Shown piece after piece: positions 24,400 through 35,677 of a stretch of DNA of 64,000 nt. Below the pieces are notes generated by a model. It did no database searches, was not told the origin of the DNA, and worked only from the letters and a program-made list of their open reading frames with translations. The translations under genes were made by a program, and so were the position numbers. This DNA comes from Ailanthus altissimus (taxonomy: Eukaryota > Streptophyta > Magnoliopsida > Sapindales > Simaroubaceae). Location of the stretch: positions 16,836,501-16,900,500 of the forward strand of contig OX327690.1 in NCBI GenBank assembly GCA_946807835.1. The letters run 5' to 3'. Position 1 is the stretch's first letter, and the number at the start of each line of letters is the position of its first letter.

Positions 24400-24830
24400 T
24401 AGGCCTGGTGTGATAAAATTGAATTTTAATGCTGGGCTTTCTTCCAAAAAAATCAAAGTCGAGCTAGGTGTAATTTTATGCGATCATGAAGGGGTAGTTT
24501 TGGTCTTCTCATCTATTCCTATTGATACCAAGCTTTCAGTCAATTTTTTGTAAGCCTTGGCATTAATAAAGGGCCTCCAGCTAGCTTGGATGTTAGGCAT
24601 TTCAGTTATTGAGGTGGTGTCAAACTCTGTTGGCATTATTCGAGACATTAATAACAAAATCCAATTAGCTTCGGAACTCGGCCTGGTACTTCAAGACATC
24701 GCCTCAATCTCCTCTTTGTTCTCATTTTGTAATTTTAGCTGTTATTATCGCTCTACTAATCGTGTCGCCCATTAACTGGTACATATGGCATTGAGTTTAG
24801 ATTCTGAGAAAATCTAGTTTGGTAAAGTTC
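24400..24830 (+). pseudogene. LINE C-terminal RNase H domain
   Basis: The frame has LNFNAGLSSKK, GVILCDHEGVVL, then ALALIKGLQLAW, ISVIEVVSNSVG and STNRVAH near the end. This is the plant RNase H-like domain that some L1 lineages carry after the zinc-binding domain. The first acidic residue expected in LN-x-D-A is N here. A stop precedes ALALIKG, so it is dead. The open 72-codon ORF (24557-24775) is its second half. Confidence 0.85.
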
Positions 24831-24911
24831 TAATTCAAATTGAACATCTTGTAATTGAGGATTCCTCCTCTTGTTTGAACTAATATAACTTTCCTTTAAC
24901 TAAAAAAAAAA

Positions 24912-25988
24912 GGCTTAAGGGCAATTTCATTTAATATATTATTTAATTATTAAATAATCTAGATATTTACTTTTACTTAATAGTTAAGTGAAAATTAACT
25001 TAGCCCCGGTTAAATGTTAACACTAGGGTAAAGGTAATTTAATAAAACAAATATTAATTGTTAAACAAATCTTAACTTAACTAAGGTTAATTATTAATAA
25101 TAATTTGGTTAAGGTTAGTTTGCTTAAGAGCTAAGTAATAGATTTCTTAAGAGTTAAGAAATCTTAAACAAACTTAGGGTTAGGTTAAGCTAACTTGGGT
25201 TGAGTTAATTGATTAGTTAATAGCTAAGTTAAGTTTACTTAATGGTTAAGTAAATGCTAACTTAACTAAAGTTAAAAGTTAACTAAGATTAAGTTAGTAG
25301 TTAACTTAATAACTAAGTTATGGGTTTCTTAATTGTTAAGAAATCAAATGCTATATAAATAGAAGCAAATGAAACAAATATATAAGTTGTTGTTTTAGGG
25401 AGTGGCCTGCCATGGTAGAGAAATTGTTTCTTTGTAGTTTGAACTTAATTGTTGACCGAACTTTTTATCTTTTTCTGCTTTAGGCTTAGGCCATAAAAAC
25501 AACACAAGCTTTTGTTTTAATGATCAAATATTGATCAAGGGTAAAACAAATAGCATATACAGTTTAAGTGTTAAATTAGAGATGAAAGAGTTAATTTTAG
25601 GGTTTAAATGTTAAATTAGTGCTAGAATTAAAGCTATTGTTCTAGCAACTCAAGCCCACCCTATTGAGTCTTAGAATTGACAATGGGTCCGTTTCAGATG
25701 GCTAGTTTATACCATTCCAAAGGCTTGTCATGTGATTATTCTTAATCATTGTATTAATATGATTAATATATTTTATATTTTGTACATTAGTGTAATGGAA
25801 CAAAATTTATTGTGTTCATTATTTTAGGAAATTACATTTTCAATTTTTGCTGCGTATGTTACTATATAAGATGCATAGATTGTATATATATACTGTATGT
25901 GATACGTATATATGTATTAATGAATAGTGGACACTTACCTACATGCATACATACACCTAATATATTAGGTTTTGAACCGTACCCAATA
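24912..25988 (+). repeat. Copia A 3' LTR, right part
   Basis: Resumes at GGCTTAAGGGCAATTTCATT, colinear with 13600 onward in the 5' LTR. It holds the TTAAC tract and TATATAAAT, and ends CCGTACCCAATA just before GTTTG. Confidence 0.9.
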
Positions 25989-25993
25989 GTTTG

Positions 25994-26231
25994 TACACCG
26001 TTAGATTGTTTAGAATTCAGTCGTCAATTGGATAGGGTCATTAATATATAAGTGAGAGAACCTCAGTTGAACAAAGCACAATCTCATAGCTTGTAATCTC
26101 TTCAAAAATATAGAGAGTGTTTTCTCAAACACCTTGTTATGTGTTTTCTTATCTCTTCATTATGTAGTATTTTCTAGGCTGTTTAGCGAGTAACGCATCT
26201 GAGGCTATATGGTGCTCGAAAGTCCGTAAAC
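25994..26231 (+). repeat. Chromovirus 3' LTR, right half
   Basis: Colinear with 46050-46296 of the solo LTR. With 10500-10749 it gives 488 bases, close to the 493 of the solo LTR, which confirms copia A's insertion point. Confidence 0.9.
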
Positions 26232-26712
26232 CATAGAAGCATTGAGTTTTAATTTTGAAATTAAAGTGTTGAACAAATAAAAAATAAATTCATTGCTTAA
26301 AATAGTTAAAGTGTTAAACTATAGATTAAGAGTTAATCTAAATGGTTTAAGTGTTAAACCAGTACTGGAATTAAAGCTGCTACTCGAGCAAATCAAGCCT
26401 ACCCCGTTAAGTTTTAGAATTGCCAACGGGTCCATTTTAGGCACTACTCTAGCTTAAACCATTCTAAAGGCTTAGGAGGTAATTATTCTTAATATTGGTA
26501 TAAATGTGATTAATATCTATTTAATTTGTTCATTGCTGTAATAGAACAACATTTATTGTGCTCATTATTTTAGGAAATAAGATTTCTAGCTTTCGTTGCG
26601 TATATGTTTATGTATAAGATGCATGAATTATATCTACAAGAATTTTATAAAATAAACACAAACCACATGCACACACCCAATACGATTTTGTACCAAAACA
26701 CCGCATCCAATA
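26232..26712 (+). repeat. Copia B 5' LTR, terminal part
   Basis: Resumes with CATAGAAGCATTGAGTTTTA, matching CATGGAAACATTGAGTTTTA near 33226 in the 3' LTR. It ends GCATCCAATA before the primer site. Confidence 0.85.
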
Positions 26713-26715
26713 AAA

Positions 26716-26727
26716 AGGTATCAGAGC
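26716..26727 (+). other. Copia B primer-binding site, one base decayed
   Basis: AGGTATCAGAGC versus TGGTATCAGAGC, the initiator-Met site. Confidence 0.9.
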
Positions 26728-28088
26728 ATTTTGTGGCTTTGATAAGGTGTTTTGGAGTGTTAAATATATTGTTGGTAAAGTCTCGAGGCTGTGGCGATAC
26801 ATTTCAAGTGTTGAAAATACTAAACCAAGTAAGGCAGTAGCCAAGATACTGTGGCAGTGTATTCTAATGTCGTGGTATTAGGGCCTTCTAGGCACCAGTG
26901 CCACAGCGCTTAAGGCTTGGCGCTATAGCACTAGGGTTCTACCTCTAACGCACTAGTACTGGCAAGCTAGTGCCCCGGCATTGAGGGTTTCCAAGCCACA
27001 GTGCTGCAGCGCTAAAGGAACTGGCGCCGTAACGTTGGGGGCACTACTTCAAGCACTGTAGCGCTGATAGCCTAGTGCTACAACACTAGAACTGTTGACT
27101 TCATAAATTATTTTTAAATTATTTATGCATGTGAGGGTTTATGAGATACAGTAATAAGAGTTATTAATCTGCATTATAAATCATTATCATTAGTTTCTGA
27201 GTTGGTAACTACAATGAGAGCCTTACTTGTAGGGTTAGTTATCTTTAGACAAAATTAAATAACTAATTAAGAATCACCTTCACATGAAATGAGACCTAGT
27301 ATTTAAAAATATTTTTTAATTAAATTTAATAGTATTACATTATGAGATAATGTTTTACTTTATTCGTCTTGTCAATACGGTGTTAGATGGGTCACATAAG
27401 TCTTTTCCTAAAATCGCTATAGTGTGAGAGATTTGGTCGGTGTGATTTGGACTATGCTAGTTAAACATGAGACGAAGCAAATATATGCAAAAATATTTTC
27501 CTAGATCGTTACAGTATGTGGTAGTATCAGTAACATATATTTGATCATTGACAAGTTAATTTGAAACACACTTACCATTAATCGTTATAGTGTACGAATC
27601 AGGAGTAAGAGTTGTCTACCTTTTGAATTTACAAAGGCCTAGATGCTATAGTGTGTGGCTAGAGTAAAGTACCAATGAGATCTACTTCTCACTATATAGT
27701 TTAAAGAGTTTAAACTATCCTTATCATGTTTAAAAGATTATAAGGATTATGTAAATCAGTGGGAGGGTACTTTTATATTAAAAAAAAAGTATAATAGTTA
27801 TACCCTTGATCTAAAGTGTTATCTATTAACGATTACACATCTCTTTATTTGTCTTATAGAGATAAGATACTTGTCTTATAGAGATACGATAAGTACGAGC
27901 AATCCGTTAGTACACTTGATTAATACACATTAACTATAGAGTACTAAGAAATATTTTAACTTGCTTATGAATCAAAAATAGTTCTAGATTTAGAAAAGTT
28001 TAGATATTTCAATGATTAGAAGATAATAAAGAGGTGTTTTTTATAATGTCTCTTCAAAAGAGGTTGATATTTATTAGAAATGGATAAA
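26728..28088 (+). other. Copia B leader region
   Basis: Homologous to K's leader. It has a GC-rich block with CAGCGCT/GGCGCTATAG-type repeats (26840-27085) and four copies of the ATCGCTAxAGTGTG-type motif (about 27407, 27500, 27575 and 27638) at spacings like K's. No coding capacity; both ORFs at 26604-26844 lack recognisable motifs. Confidence 0.7.
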
Positions 28089-31000
28089 CAATGATTTGGG
28101 AGTCAAATCATATATTCTAGCCACAATGTCTAACGATCTTCAGCATGAGCATGAACATGTGCACATGAGATATGAAAGTAGTATTGTACTCTGTCTGAAA
28201 AATTATTTGATATATCCAAACCACAGATAGACAATAGTCACAATGGAAAGTGTTTTCACTATGATAAGGTTTGAAATAGTAAGTGTTATTGTTCAAGAAA
28301 CCTTGACTAAGAATAGATAGATTCCTTAGATATATGTTTACCAAATATTGATATTTCAACAGCATATGATGCTAAAGGTGCAGTGATATGAGATACCACC
28401 TGTCATTATCATATCTATAAGTTATTGTATAATTTAAGGAATGCTAGGAGGCTAGAAAATGGGAAGTACAGCTTCATTTAGGAAATAGAGATTTTTTAGA
28501 CATAGTAGATATTAGAACCTTTTAGGTCACTTCTCTATTCTAGTAGTAGTATAATATTGTATAATTGATATTTTGTGTCAAACATTATGAAGCGAGTCAT
28601 ATCACTCCTTATAGTAGACATAAACACATCGAAATCGTTCCTCATGTTTATATGATAGTGATAATATTTTTCTAATTGAGTGTCAGTTAATGAATGACAA
28701 TTATGTCTTCAATGCATAGGTAAATAGAATAAATAATAGTTCAAGAACTTTTAATAATAAGGAATTGTGGCACATAAGATTAGATCATATAGTCATTAAA
28801 CAACTATCCTGTCTAGTTAAGGATGGTTAGATACCTAATCTGACTATAGAACCTTAATCAATTTATGAATTCTAAATTCAAGGAAAGATGACCAAATTCT
28901 TTTGTAGGTATTGGACATCAGGCTACTAATTTATTGGAACTGGTATATAATGATGTATTTAGTTCAATGAATTATACTACCATGGATGGATTTTAATACT
29001 TCAATGTCTTTATTATGATTTGTCACGATATGAACATCTGTTTCTGCAAAACACGGGATGGAAGCTTTTGAAATCTTCATAAAGGTTCTGACAAGAAAGT
29101 AGAGAAACAAACCCTTATGTATATCGAATGCCTTCGATTAGATCAATGCAGTTTATACATAAGCAGTATATTCACATATGATTTAAATGAGAATGTGATT
29201 CTCGCTCAATATAGTCCTTCTAGATACTCCTTAACACAAAGGTGTTTTAGAAATGAGGAATCAAACTTTAGTAGACAAGGTTAGATTGATTTTGAGCTTT
29301 ACTGATATTCTAAAATATATATGGGATTATGCTTTAGAATCTGCTACTCACTTATTGAACATAGTTCCATCGAAAGTCATTCCTTCTATTTTATATAAGA
29401 TATAAACTAAAAGGGAACTGAGTCTTAAGCATGTTAATGCTTAGGGTTGTTCTGCTTGTATAAGAGTTACGCAACAGGATAAACTTACATCCGATTTATT
29501 GGGTATCCTATGCGCACTATGGGATACTAGTTCTATAATCTAGGGAAACAAAACATGTTCATTGCTAATAATTCCACCTCTTAAAAGAAACAATTTCTTA
29601 GTGGTCGTGGAGATTGTAGAAGGATTGAACTTGATGAAATCAATCAAAATATATATGAACCGATAGTAGAATTTTAAGTTCAAATGAGTGAAATACATTT
29701 ACACACTCTCTCTATCAAGGTCACCAATTAGGTATGCTTGATACTTGAAGGTGTCTTTGGTATTTTCTTAGTTAAAGAAAAAAAATCCTTTGACTTATAG
29801 AGAGGAGATTTTTTACATTAAATTGAAAAAATGGCAAGATGTCATGAAATTTGAAATTGATTATACGTATGACAATCAAGTTTAAGACTTGGTTGTGCTT
29901 CTTGTAAGAGTTGTTCCAATTTATTGTAAATATGTTTATGCAATGGAACCTTAGGCCCGATGTGAAGGTATAGACCTTCAAGACCCGATTGGAGATAAAA
30001 AGTTACGCACATAGTGATTTAGGATTGATTATAAGGAAACATTTTTCACCAGTAACTATGTTAAAGACAATTCAGATTTTGTTGGCTATTGCAGCATATT
30101 ATAATTTTGAAGTCTGACTGGTGGATATAATGATGGCATTCCGAAATGTATATCTCAAGCTAAAGATATGCATAGAACTACCTAAAGGTTTTGCATTTAG
30201 CTTAACTTTTAATCTATACACACTGATGAAGTCCATTTATGGACTTAAGCAGTTTTTCTAAAGTTGTAATCTTCGTTTTGATGACGAAATCGAAAGACTG
30301 ATTTCATCAAGAATGAAGAGAAAACGTGTGTGTTCAAAAAATGTAGTGGGAACATGATTATCTTTTTAGTTCTCTTCGTGAAAGACATACTCAATGTCGA
30401 AAACGACGTTGGTATGTTGTAAGTGAATCAGATAAGAGTTATCTAAGTAAGAACTTCTCCATAAAAGATTTAAGAGAGACTTCTTATATTCTAGGTATAA
30501 AGCTTTATAAATATAAAGTTGAGAGGCTAATAAAACTCTCCCAATCTTTCTACATAGACTAAGTCCTAAAAGGTATAACTTTATTGACTATAAGACAACC
30601 GATATGCCTTTCACACATGGCATTCATCTTTCTAAGAGGAAGTATTCTCGAGAAAAAGATGAAAGGGTTAGAGTATCTAACTTATAAAATGCATAAGCTA
30701 AAAATACCTTGATGTATGTCATGTTATGTATAAGACTTGGATTTGGATGGCTATAAGTGCTACGAGCTGGTATCATTCTGATCCAAGTCACGACTACTAA
30801 ATGGCTATGAAATATATCTCCTATACCTTAGAGGTATAGAGGATAGGTTTCTAAATCGTTGGAGAAAGTTTATTACAAGTGAATAGAGGCATTTATTTAG
30901 ACTTTTTGTCTGATCTACATGGTAGAAAGTCTATATTTAGTTATGTGTTTCTCCTCATCAATATCAGACCTAGTTAAAAATGTGCAATTTAAATGTCCAT

Positions 31001-31350
31001 AGCTAATTTTGCCTTAAAAGTAAAATATGTTATAGCTGAAGAAGACTATAAAGGAAAGCACTATGAATATTCAAGCTAGTTGCAAGAACATATAATAGTT
31101 CTATGCTTAGTAGATCCTATCCCCTTATAATACAACAATAACAAAATAATTGCTTAAGCCAAGAAGACGCACTAGAATTCTGATCATGTATACTCTGAAT
31201 ACCACATAATTAGAAAAGTTTTTGGCTACTAGAGATGTAATAGTATCTAGGATACATTCTATGAAAAATGTAGCGGATCTACTCAAGTCTTAACTCTTAG
31301 GGTGTTTGAAAAACACCTGGAGAATATTGGTATAAGATACTAGTGAGAAT
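28089..31350 (+). pseudogene. Copia B gag-pol relic
   Basis: Colinear with A and K. A gag segment (28089-28226) jumps directly to the zinc-knuckle region (28251), then protease (GAT ACC ACC at about 28392), integrase finger (about 28790-28900), core (to about 29300), reverse transcriptase (about 29880-30500) and RNase H (about 30890-31300). Stops and frameshifts throughout. The gag junction is the same as in A. At the first integrase finger cysteine position it has TAT, as does K. Confidence 0.9.
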
Positions 31351-31372
31351 GGCACTAAAACAAGTGAGAGTT

Positions 31373-33708
31373 TGTTAGAGCTAGTGCTTACATGTCATTC
31401 CAATATTGTATGAATAGTAATTGTTTAATATTTATATAATAAAATCGTTAATATTAATCGTATATAATACTATATTTGTAATGCTACAAACATTGATTGA
31501 TTTGAAGGAGTATAGATTTGGTTTAAAGGAGTTTAGATCAACGCTAAGAGTTAGCATCACTGACAATTATAAATGCTAAGAAGTTAGCAGACTATAATAT
31601 TTAGTGAATTCTAAGGAGTTAAAGCCTTGTCTGTAATGGGACAAAGACTTAAGAGTATACCAATAATGACATAGTTGCAAAAAGTTATAATTGGTGATAG
31701 AAAATATCATTATGCAAATATGTTCTCAAATACTATGTTCCTAATCTATTTTCATTGATGTGGGTTTGTCAGTGAATCCATTTTATATAGATCAACATAT
31801 GTCTATATCTGTAGGATACAGATGGTTGATCTTAGCTAACCATGAGCTTAGAGTTTACGTAGGCATGCGAGTATTCAGCCTAGATTGGATACTGCATAGA
31901 CTCACGAGGACCTCAAATAGACATCCCATAAAATCGTCAAAGAAAGGCTTCTCGAGTTAAGAAGTATTCGTGGTCCTTTGACCTGAGCATTATAATGAGC
32001 TTGTGAGTGATCCACCATGCTTTGGTTCCACGCATGTCAGAGACCTTTCATGGTGTGACCACTGGGTGTCGCTGGATAGGGTCTGATGCTTGTGAAGTCT
32101 GGTGTGCGTTGATGTATGATCCATCGGCTCATATTGGTGAGTTGTATATCTAGATGCTCCAAGAATTGTGTTTTAGAAAGTCTTTTGGCCAAAAGAAAAT
32201 ACCTCGAAAAAGAGTTTTTTGTAGGGTTAAATAATATCGCAAAGGAGTTTGTAAATATTGTTTTACAAAAATAAAAATCTTGAGATAAGTTCATGGATGT
32301 GCTTATAGGGATTTGACGGTGCTGGTCTATGTCCCACACATCAAGGATATAATTGATAGAGGGACTATATATGTATACTATAACCTCAACTTGTATGGTC
32401 TAACATACTGATTTGTAATATCTGTGACATGTGCATATAGTATCAATCACAGACTCATAGAATAGTTCTATTTAACGAATTGGGCATAGGCCTAAGGATT
32501 CCTTCAATATAAAGTATACTTATTGTTCACTGGGGCAACATACCGGATTGAATTGTTCAATCCAGTAATTTCCAGTAAAACTGAATATTTGTTTCAATAA
32601 CCCTCGAGATACACGTGTATAGACTTAAAGTGTTAAGTACTTTAATTAGTTAACAATTGTTGTTAACTAATTAAATATTGACATGTGGTGCATAGTGAGC
32701 CTTTGGTTAAGTCTATCCAAGTGTGTGGTTAGTTAGGACCTACCATGGGTTAACTTGGTAATCAAATGAGGGCTTAAGGGTAGTTTCACATATTTGATTA
32801 TTTAATAATTAAATAATTAAGATATTTATTTCTTTAAGAGTTAACTAAATATTTGACTTAACTATAGTTAAGAGTTAACCATATAGTTAAGTTAAAAGGA
32901 TATTTTATATTATTTAATTGTTGAGTAATATTTAACTTAACATAAATTAATTATTAACTGAGGTTAAGTTAAGGTTAATATTTTAATAATAATTTAACCT
33001 ACTTGGTGGACAAGTAATTCTAAATTAATTTGGGTTAAATGTTAACTTAAGTTAGGTTAAGCTTAATTAAGGTTAAATTATTTTTTATATATGTGAAATT
33101 AAACCTTAAAAAAAAAATGGATCCTCTTTTAGAGCATTTGTGGTTGGCCAAAATTGAGAAAGAATTATGAGTGAGAAAATTATTTTCTTTCAACTATTTA
33201 TCTTCTTTTCTAAATTAAACTTGCCATGGAAACATTGAGTTTTATTTTTGAAATTCAAGTATTGAATAAAGCAAATACAAATTCATTACTTAAAAATATT
33301 TTAAATGTTAAACTATCGATTAAGAGCTAATTTGAATTGTGTAAGTGTTTAACCCAGTGCAGAAAATAAAATTACTATTCTAGCGACTCAAGCCCACTCC
33401 ATTGAGTTTTAGAATTACCAACGAGTCCATATCAGGTGGTACTTCAGCTTTAACCGTTCTAAAGGCTTAAGAGGTGATTATTCTTAATCTTGGTATTAAT
33501 GTGATTAATATCTATTTAATTTGTTTATTATTGTAATAGAATAAAATTTATTGTGTTCATTGTTTTAAAAAATAAGATTTCCAACTTCCACTACTTATAT
33601 GTTTGTATATGAGATGCATGAACTATATATACGTGAATTTTTTTGTAATGAACACAAACCACATGTATGCACCCAATACGATTTTGTATCGAAACACCGC
33701 ACCCAACA
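31373..33708 (+). repeat. Copia B 3' LTR (2336 bp)
   Basis: TGTTAGAGCTAGTGCTTA ... CACCCAACA, preceded by the purine-rich AAGTGAGAGTT. A TTAAC/GTTAA-rich tract is at about 32800-33090. ORFs 31760-31960 and 32037-32339 have no recognisable product. Confidence 0.9.
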
Positions 33709-33779
33709 GTTACATCATTATAGTTACAATATGGATTTCTATTTCTAAATTATAATTATCAAATTTCAAAGTTGAAAGT

Positions 33780-35460
33780 TTTGAAAATATTTGACTATCT
33801 TGTCTTTCCAATTTTGCTTTTGAACATTGCATCTTCTCAATCTGTTACGCACACTTTAGCCTCAAATGTATCTTATGCCAATCTTGATCGCTTCTTGTCC
33901 AACATCTTATCCCCTATACTAAAAGTAGATTTTAATGCTACAATGGACAGCAAAGGTGTTAGTAAATCTCGAGCCATAATTATTAGCACAAGGTAAACCC
34001 TTTTATTTGATTTTTACCATAACAAAATATCAAATTATCAATGTTGTTATGTACTCAGCATAGAAGTCTCATCAATATCCATATATTTTTTCTATTTATA
34101 AGCAACAAAAATATTAGAACTAGAACACCTTTCTTTCACCTTCTAACAAAATAATTCAAGCAACCTGATCATAAACAAGTTGATCATATGGTTCTTTCAT
34201 AACTATAACTGATCCAAATTTATTCTCATAAAAATAATAAATAATTATGTGATGAAACTATAAATTTTGTCAAAATAATAACAAAGTCTAGAGTTTAAAT
34301 ATTTTGAGATCCTAGAAATTAAAACTTTACACTAGACTAATTAATTCTGAGATTTATTATGGCTGCATAAATAAATAATTTAATAATTTTCCTATAATAT
34401 TTTTCGAATTTAATCTCCATAATAGTAAAAATATTAGAAAACATAAAATTATCTCTATATTTAATTAAAACATCATTAATATTACATATATGAGTCAAAG
34501 CACTAAAATATAAAGACTATTACACGCATAAACATGCTAATATAGCATTATTAAATACTTTCAAAAATTATATACAGTAAAATAAAATTTTGTAATTATT
34601 ATTAGTTAGGATAGCGTCTTTCATTTTATCATCATAATAATGTGTAATATAATAACTAAAATCTACACAGGATTTCACCATCATATATGTGGCATTCTAT
34701 TGAGTTTTCACGTCTAGTTTGAACCTTCTACTATCCAAGTTAAAATTATTAAATATGGTTTTAAATTCTTGTCATTTAGAAGATAATGAAGAAATAAATT
34801 TTATTGCATCTCTAATTTTTTTTAATTTGAGAATTAATTATATTGAAAACATTTTAAACAATTAAATTAAAAATATGACCAAATACCACAAATGAAAAAA
34901 AAACTTGAACCACACGCAAATGTTAATTGAATTGAAAATAAATTTTATAGCAATAGTATCTGTACTTATGTTATCAAAAGTAATTATAATTAGTTGGTCA
35001 ATAATATTAAATTCTCTCAAAAATATTCATTAAAACACTAAAAATAACATACGTTGTGTGTGGATATTCCAATTCACGAAAGTAATAACTCTTTTTTGCA
35101 AAAACAATGCATGATCAATATAATGCAATGTAACACAAATATACCTCAAATCATTAGTATTCATCCAATAATCAAAAGTAACTGCAAACACTTCTTGAAA
35201 TTATGAGATTTCATCTATTAGTTTTTATTTACTATCCAAAAATACAGTCAAAAATTTATTTTTAATAGTATTTTTAGAAACATGAGCCCAGTTAGGTTGA
35301 ATGCACATTTTAATAAATTTCTCAAACCTTTCGTCTTTAGCGAATGAGAGATGTTGTTCACCTGATTCAACTTATCTAGCCAATCCAGTATGCATGCACT
35401 ACTGATTATAATGGAATCCAAAAATACTTTATCTAGGAGCTCTTTGGGAAAGTTGAGTAT
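33780..35460 (-). pseudogene. hAT transposase relic
   Basis: The transposase would bind the element ends and cut and paste it. Read on the minus strand from about 35460: FIKMCIQPNWAHVSKNTIKN, then YWMNTNDLRYICVTLHYIDH (the segment around the first catalytic Asp in RICESLEEPER/Ac-type proteins), FNIIDQLIIITFDNIS (second Asp region), and at the end (about 33990-33800) LARDLLTPLLSIVALKSTFS-like and KRSRLA*DTFEA, the hAT C-terminal dimerisation domain. An N-terminal BED finger was not found. Many stops and frameshifts. The plus ORF at 33772-33996 is the antisense of the dimerisation domain. Confidence 0.88.
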
Positions 35461-35669
35461 GAATTGCCTTCTTCGAACTATATTTCATATAACCTTTTTG
35501 CAATTTTTTTAAAAAGAAAATGGCCCATCGGCCAACTGTGCCAGCACAGCATGACACAACTTCTTGTCGTGCTAGTGAGCCATGCTAGGCTGGGCCCAAG
35601 CACAAAAGCCCACCTAGGCTTATTTTTTGTGGGTAATTTTAGCCTGGCATTGCCCATTTGCTACCTTTA
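35461..35669. other. hAT right subterminal region and TIR
   Basis: GC-rich, with repeated GCCAGCAC/GTGCTAG/GCCATGCTAGG/GGGCCC-type words, ending in the inverted repeat CATTTGCTACCTTTA. The 134-codon plus ORF 35464-35868 crosses the transposon edge and cannot be a gene. Confidence 0.85.
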
Positions 35670-35677
35670 TATCAAAG
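35670..35677. repeat. hAT target-site duplication, right copy (TATCAAAG)
   Basis: Identical to 6616-6623. Confidence 0.9.

Larger units (their letters stand above)
20796..24911 (+). mobile_element. 5'-truncated L1-type LINE in copia A 3' LTR
   Basis: A non-LTR retrotransposon fragment of about 1.76 kb once the nested solo LTR is removed. It ends in a 10-base A tail (24902-24911), as target-primed reverse transcription leaves. It starts within the C-terminal part of reverse transcriptase. No TSD is visible. Compared with the other A LTR, about 25-30 bases of target are missing, so insertion came with a target deletion or a later loss. Confidence 0.85.
10750..25988 (+). mobile_element. Long-LTR copia relic A, inserted in the chromovirus 3' LTR
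   Basis: 5' LTR 10750-14731 (2489 bases without the nested solo LTR and one TSD copy), primer site 14734-14745, leader, decayed gag-pol (about 16107-19385), then 3' LTR 19409-20795 plus 24912-25988 (2464 bases without the LINE). Removing all inserts gives about 9.6 kb, the same as K. The terminal dinucleotides have changed (TA at the start, TA at the end). The two LTRs differ by many substitutions, so it is far older than K. Confidence 0.9.
7779..26231 (+). mobile_element. Ty3/gypsy chromovirus relic, inserted in copia B 5' LTR
   Basis: Order: truncated 5' LTR (7779 to about 8117), gag relic, scraps of protease and reverse transcriptase, chromodomain, purine-rich tract, then 3' LTR beginning TGTCACGCCCC at 10500 and resumed after copia A at 25994. 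The missing first 190 or so bases of the 5' LTR and the missing middle of copia B's LTR meet at one point (7778/7779), so one deletion explains both. Most of pol is gone, so it is non-functional. Confidence 0.85.
7221..33708 (+). mobile_element. Long-LTR copia relic B, inserted in the hAT
   Basis: Starts with TGTTGGAGCTGGTGCTTA and ends with ACCCAACA, flanked by GTTAT/GTTAC. The 5' LTR is split by the chromovirus (7779-26231) with loss of the LTR middle. An initiator-Met primer site follows at 26716; then a leader, a decayed gag-pol (about 28089-31350) and an intact-length 3' LTR (31373-33708). Without inserts it would be about 8 kb. It is the same superfamily as A, E and K. Confidence 0.85.
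6624..35669 (-). mobile_element. hAT DNA transposon carrying later nested retroelements
   Basis: Terminal inverted repeats: the left end TAGAGATGGCAAATAGGCC pairs with the right end, whose complement reads TAAAGGTAGCAAATGGGCA. About 19 of 24 terminal bases match. TSD TATCAAAG is perfect. Subterminal regions at both ends are rich in GCCATGC/GCACGGC/GCCCA-like short repeats, as is usual for hAT transposase binding. The hAT itself is 6624-7220 plus about 33714-35669 (about 2.5 kb); everything between is copia B and its contents. The transposase relic is on the minus strand. Removing the hAT rejoins the copia F frame. Confidence 0.9.

Noticed and set aside
24930..25350. TTAAC-rich tract as a telomere-like or satellite repeat
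   Set aside because: The same tract is at the same place in every long LTR, so it is part of the LTR.
33772..33996. 74-codon plus ORF with a signal-peptide-like start
   Set aside because: It is the antisense of the hAT dimerisation domain.
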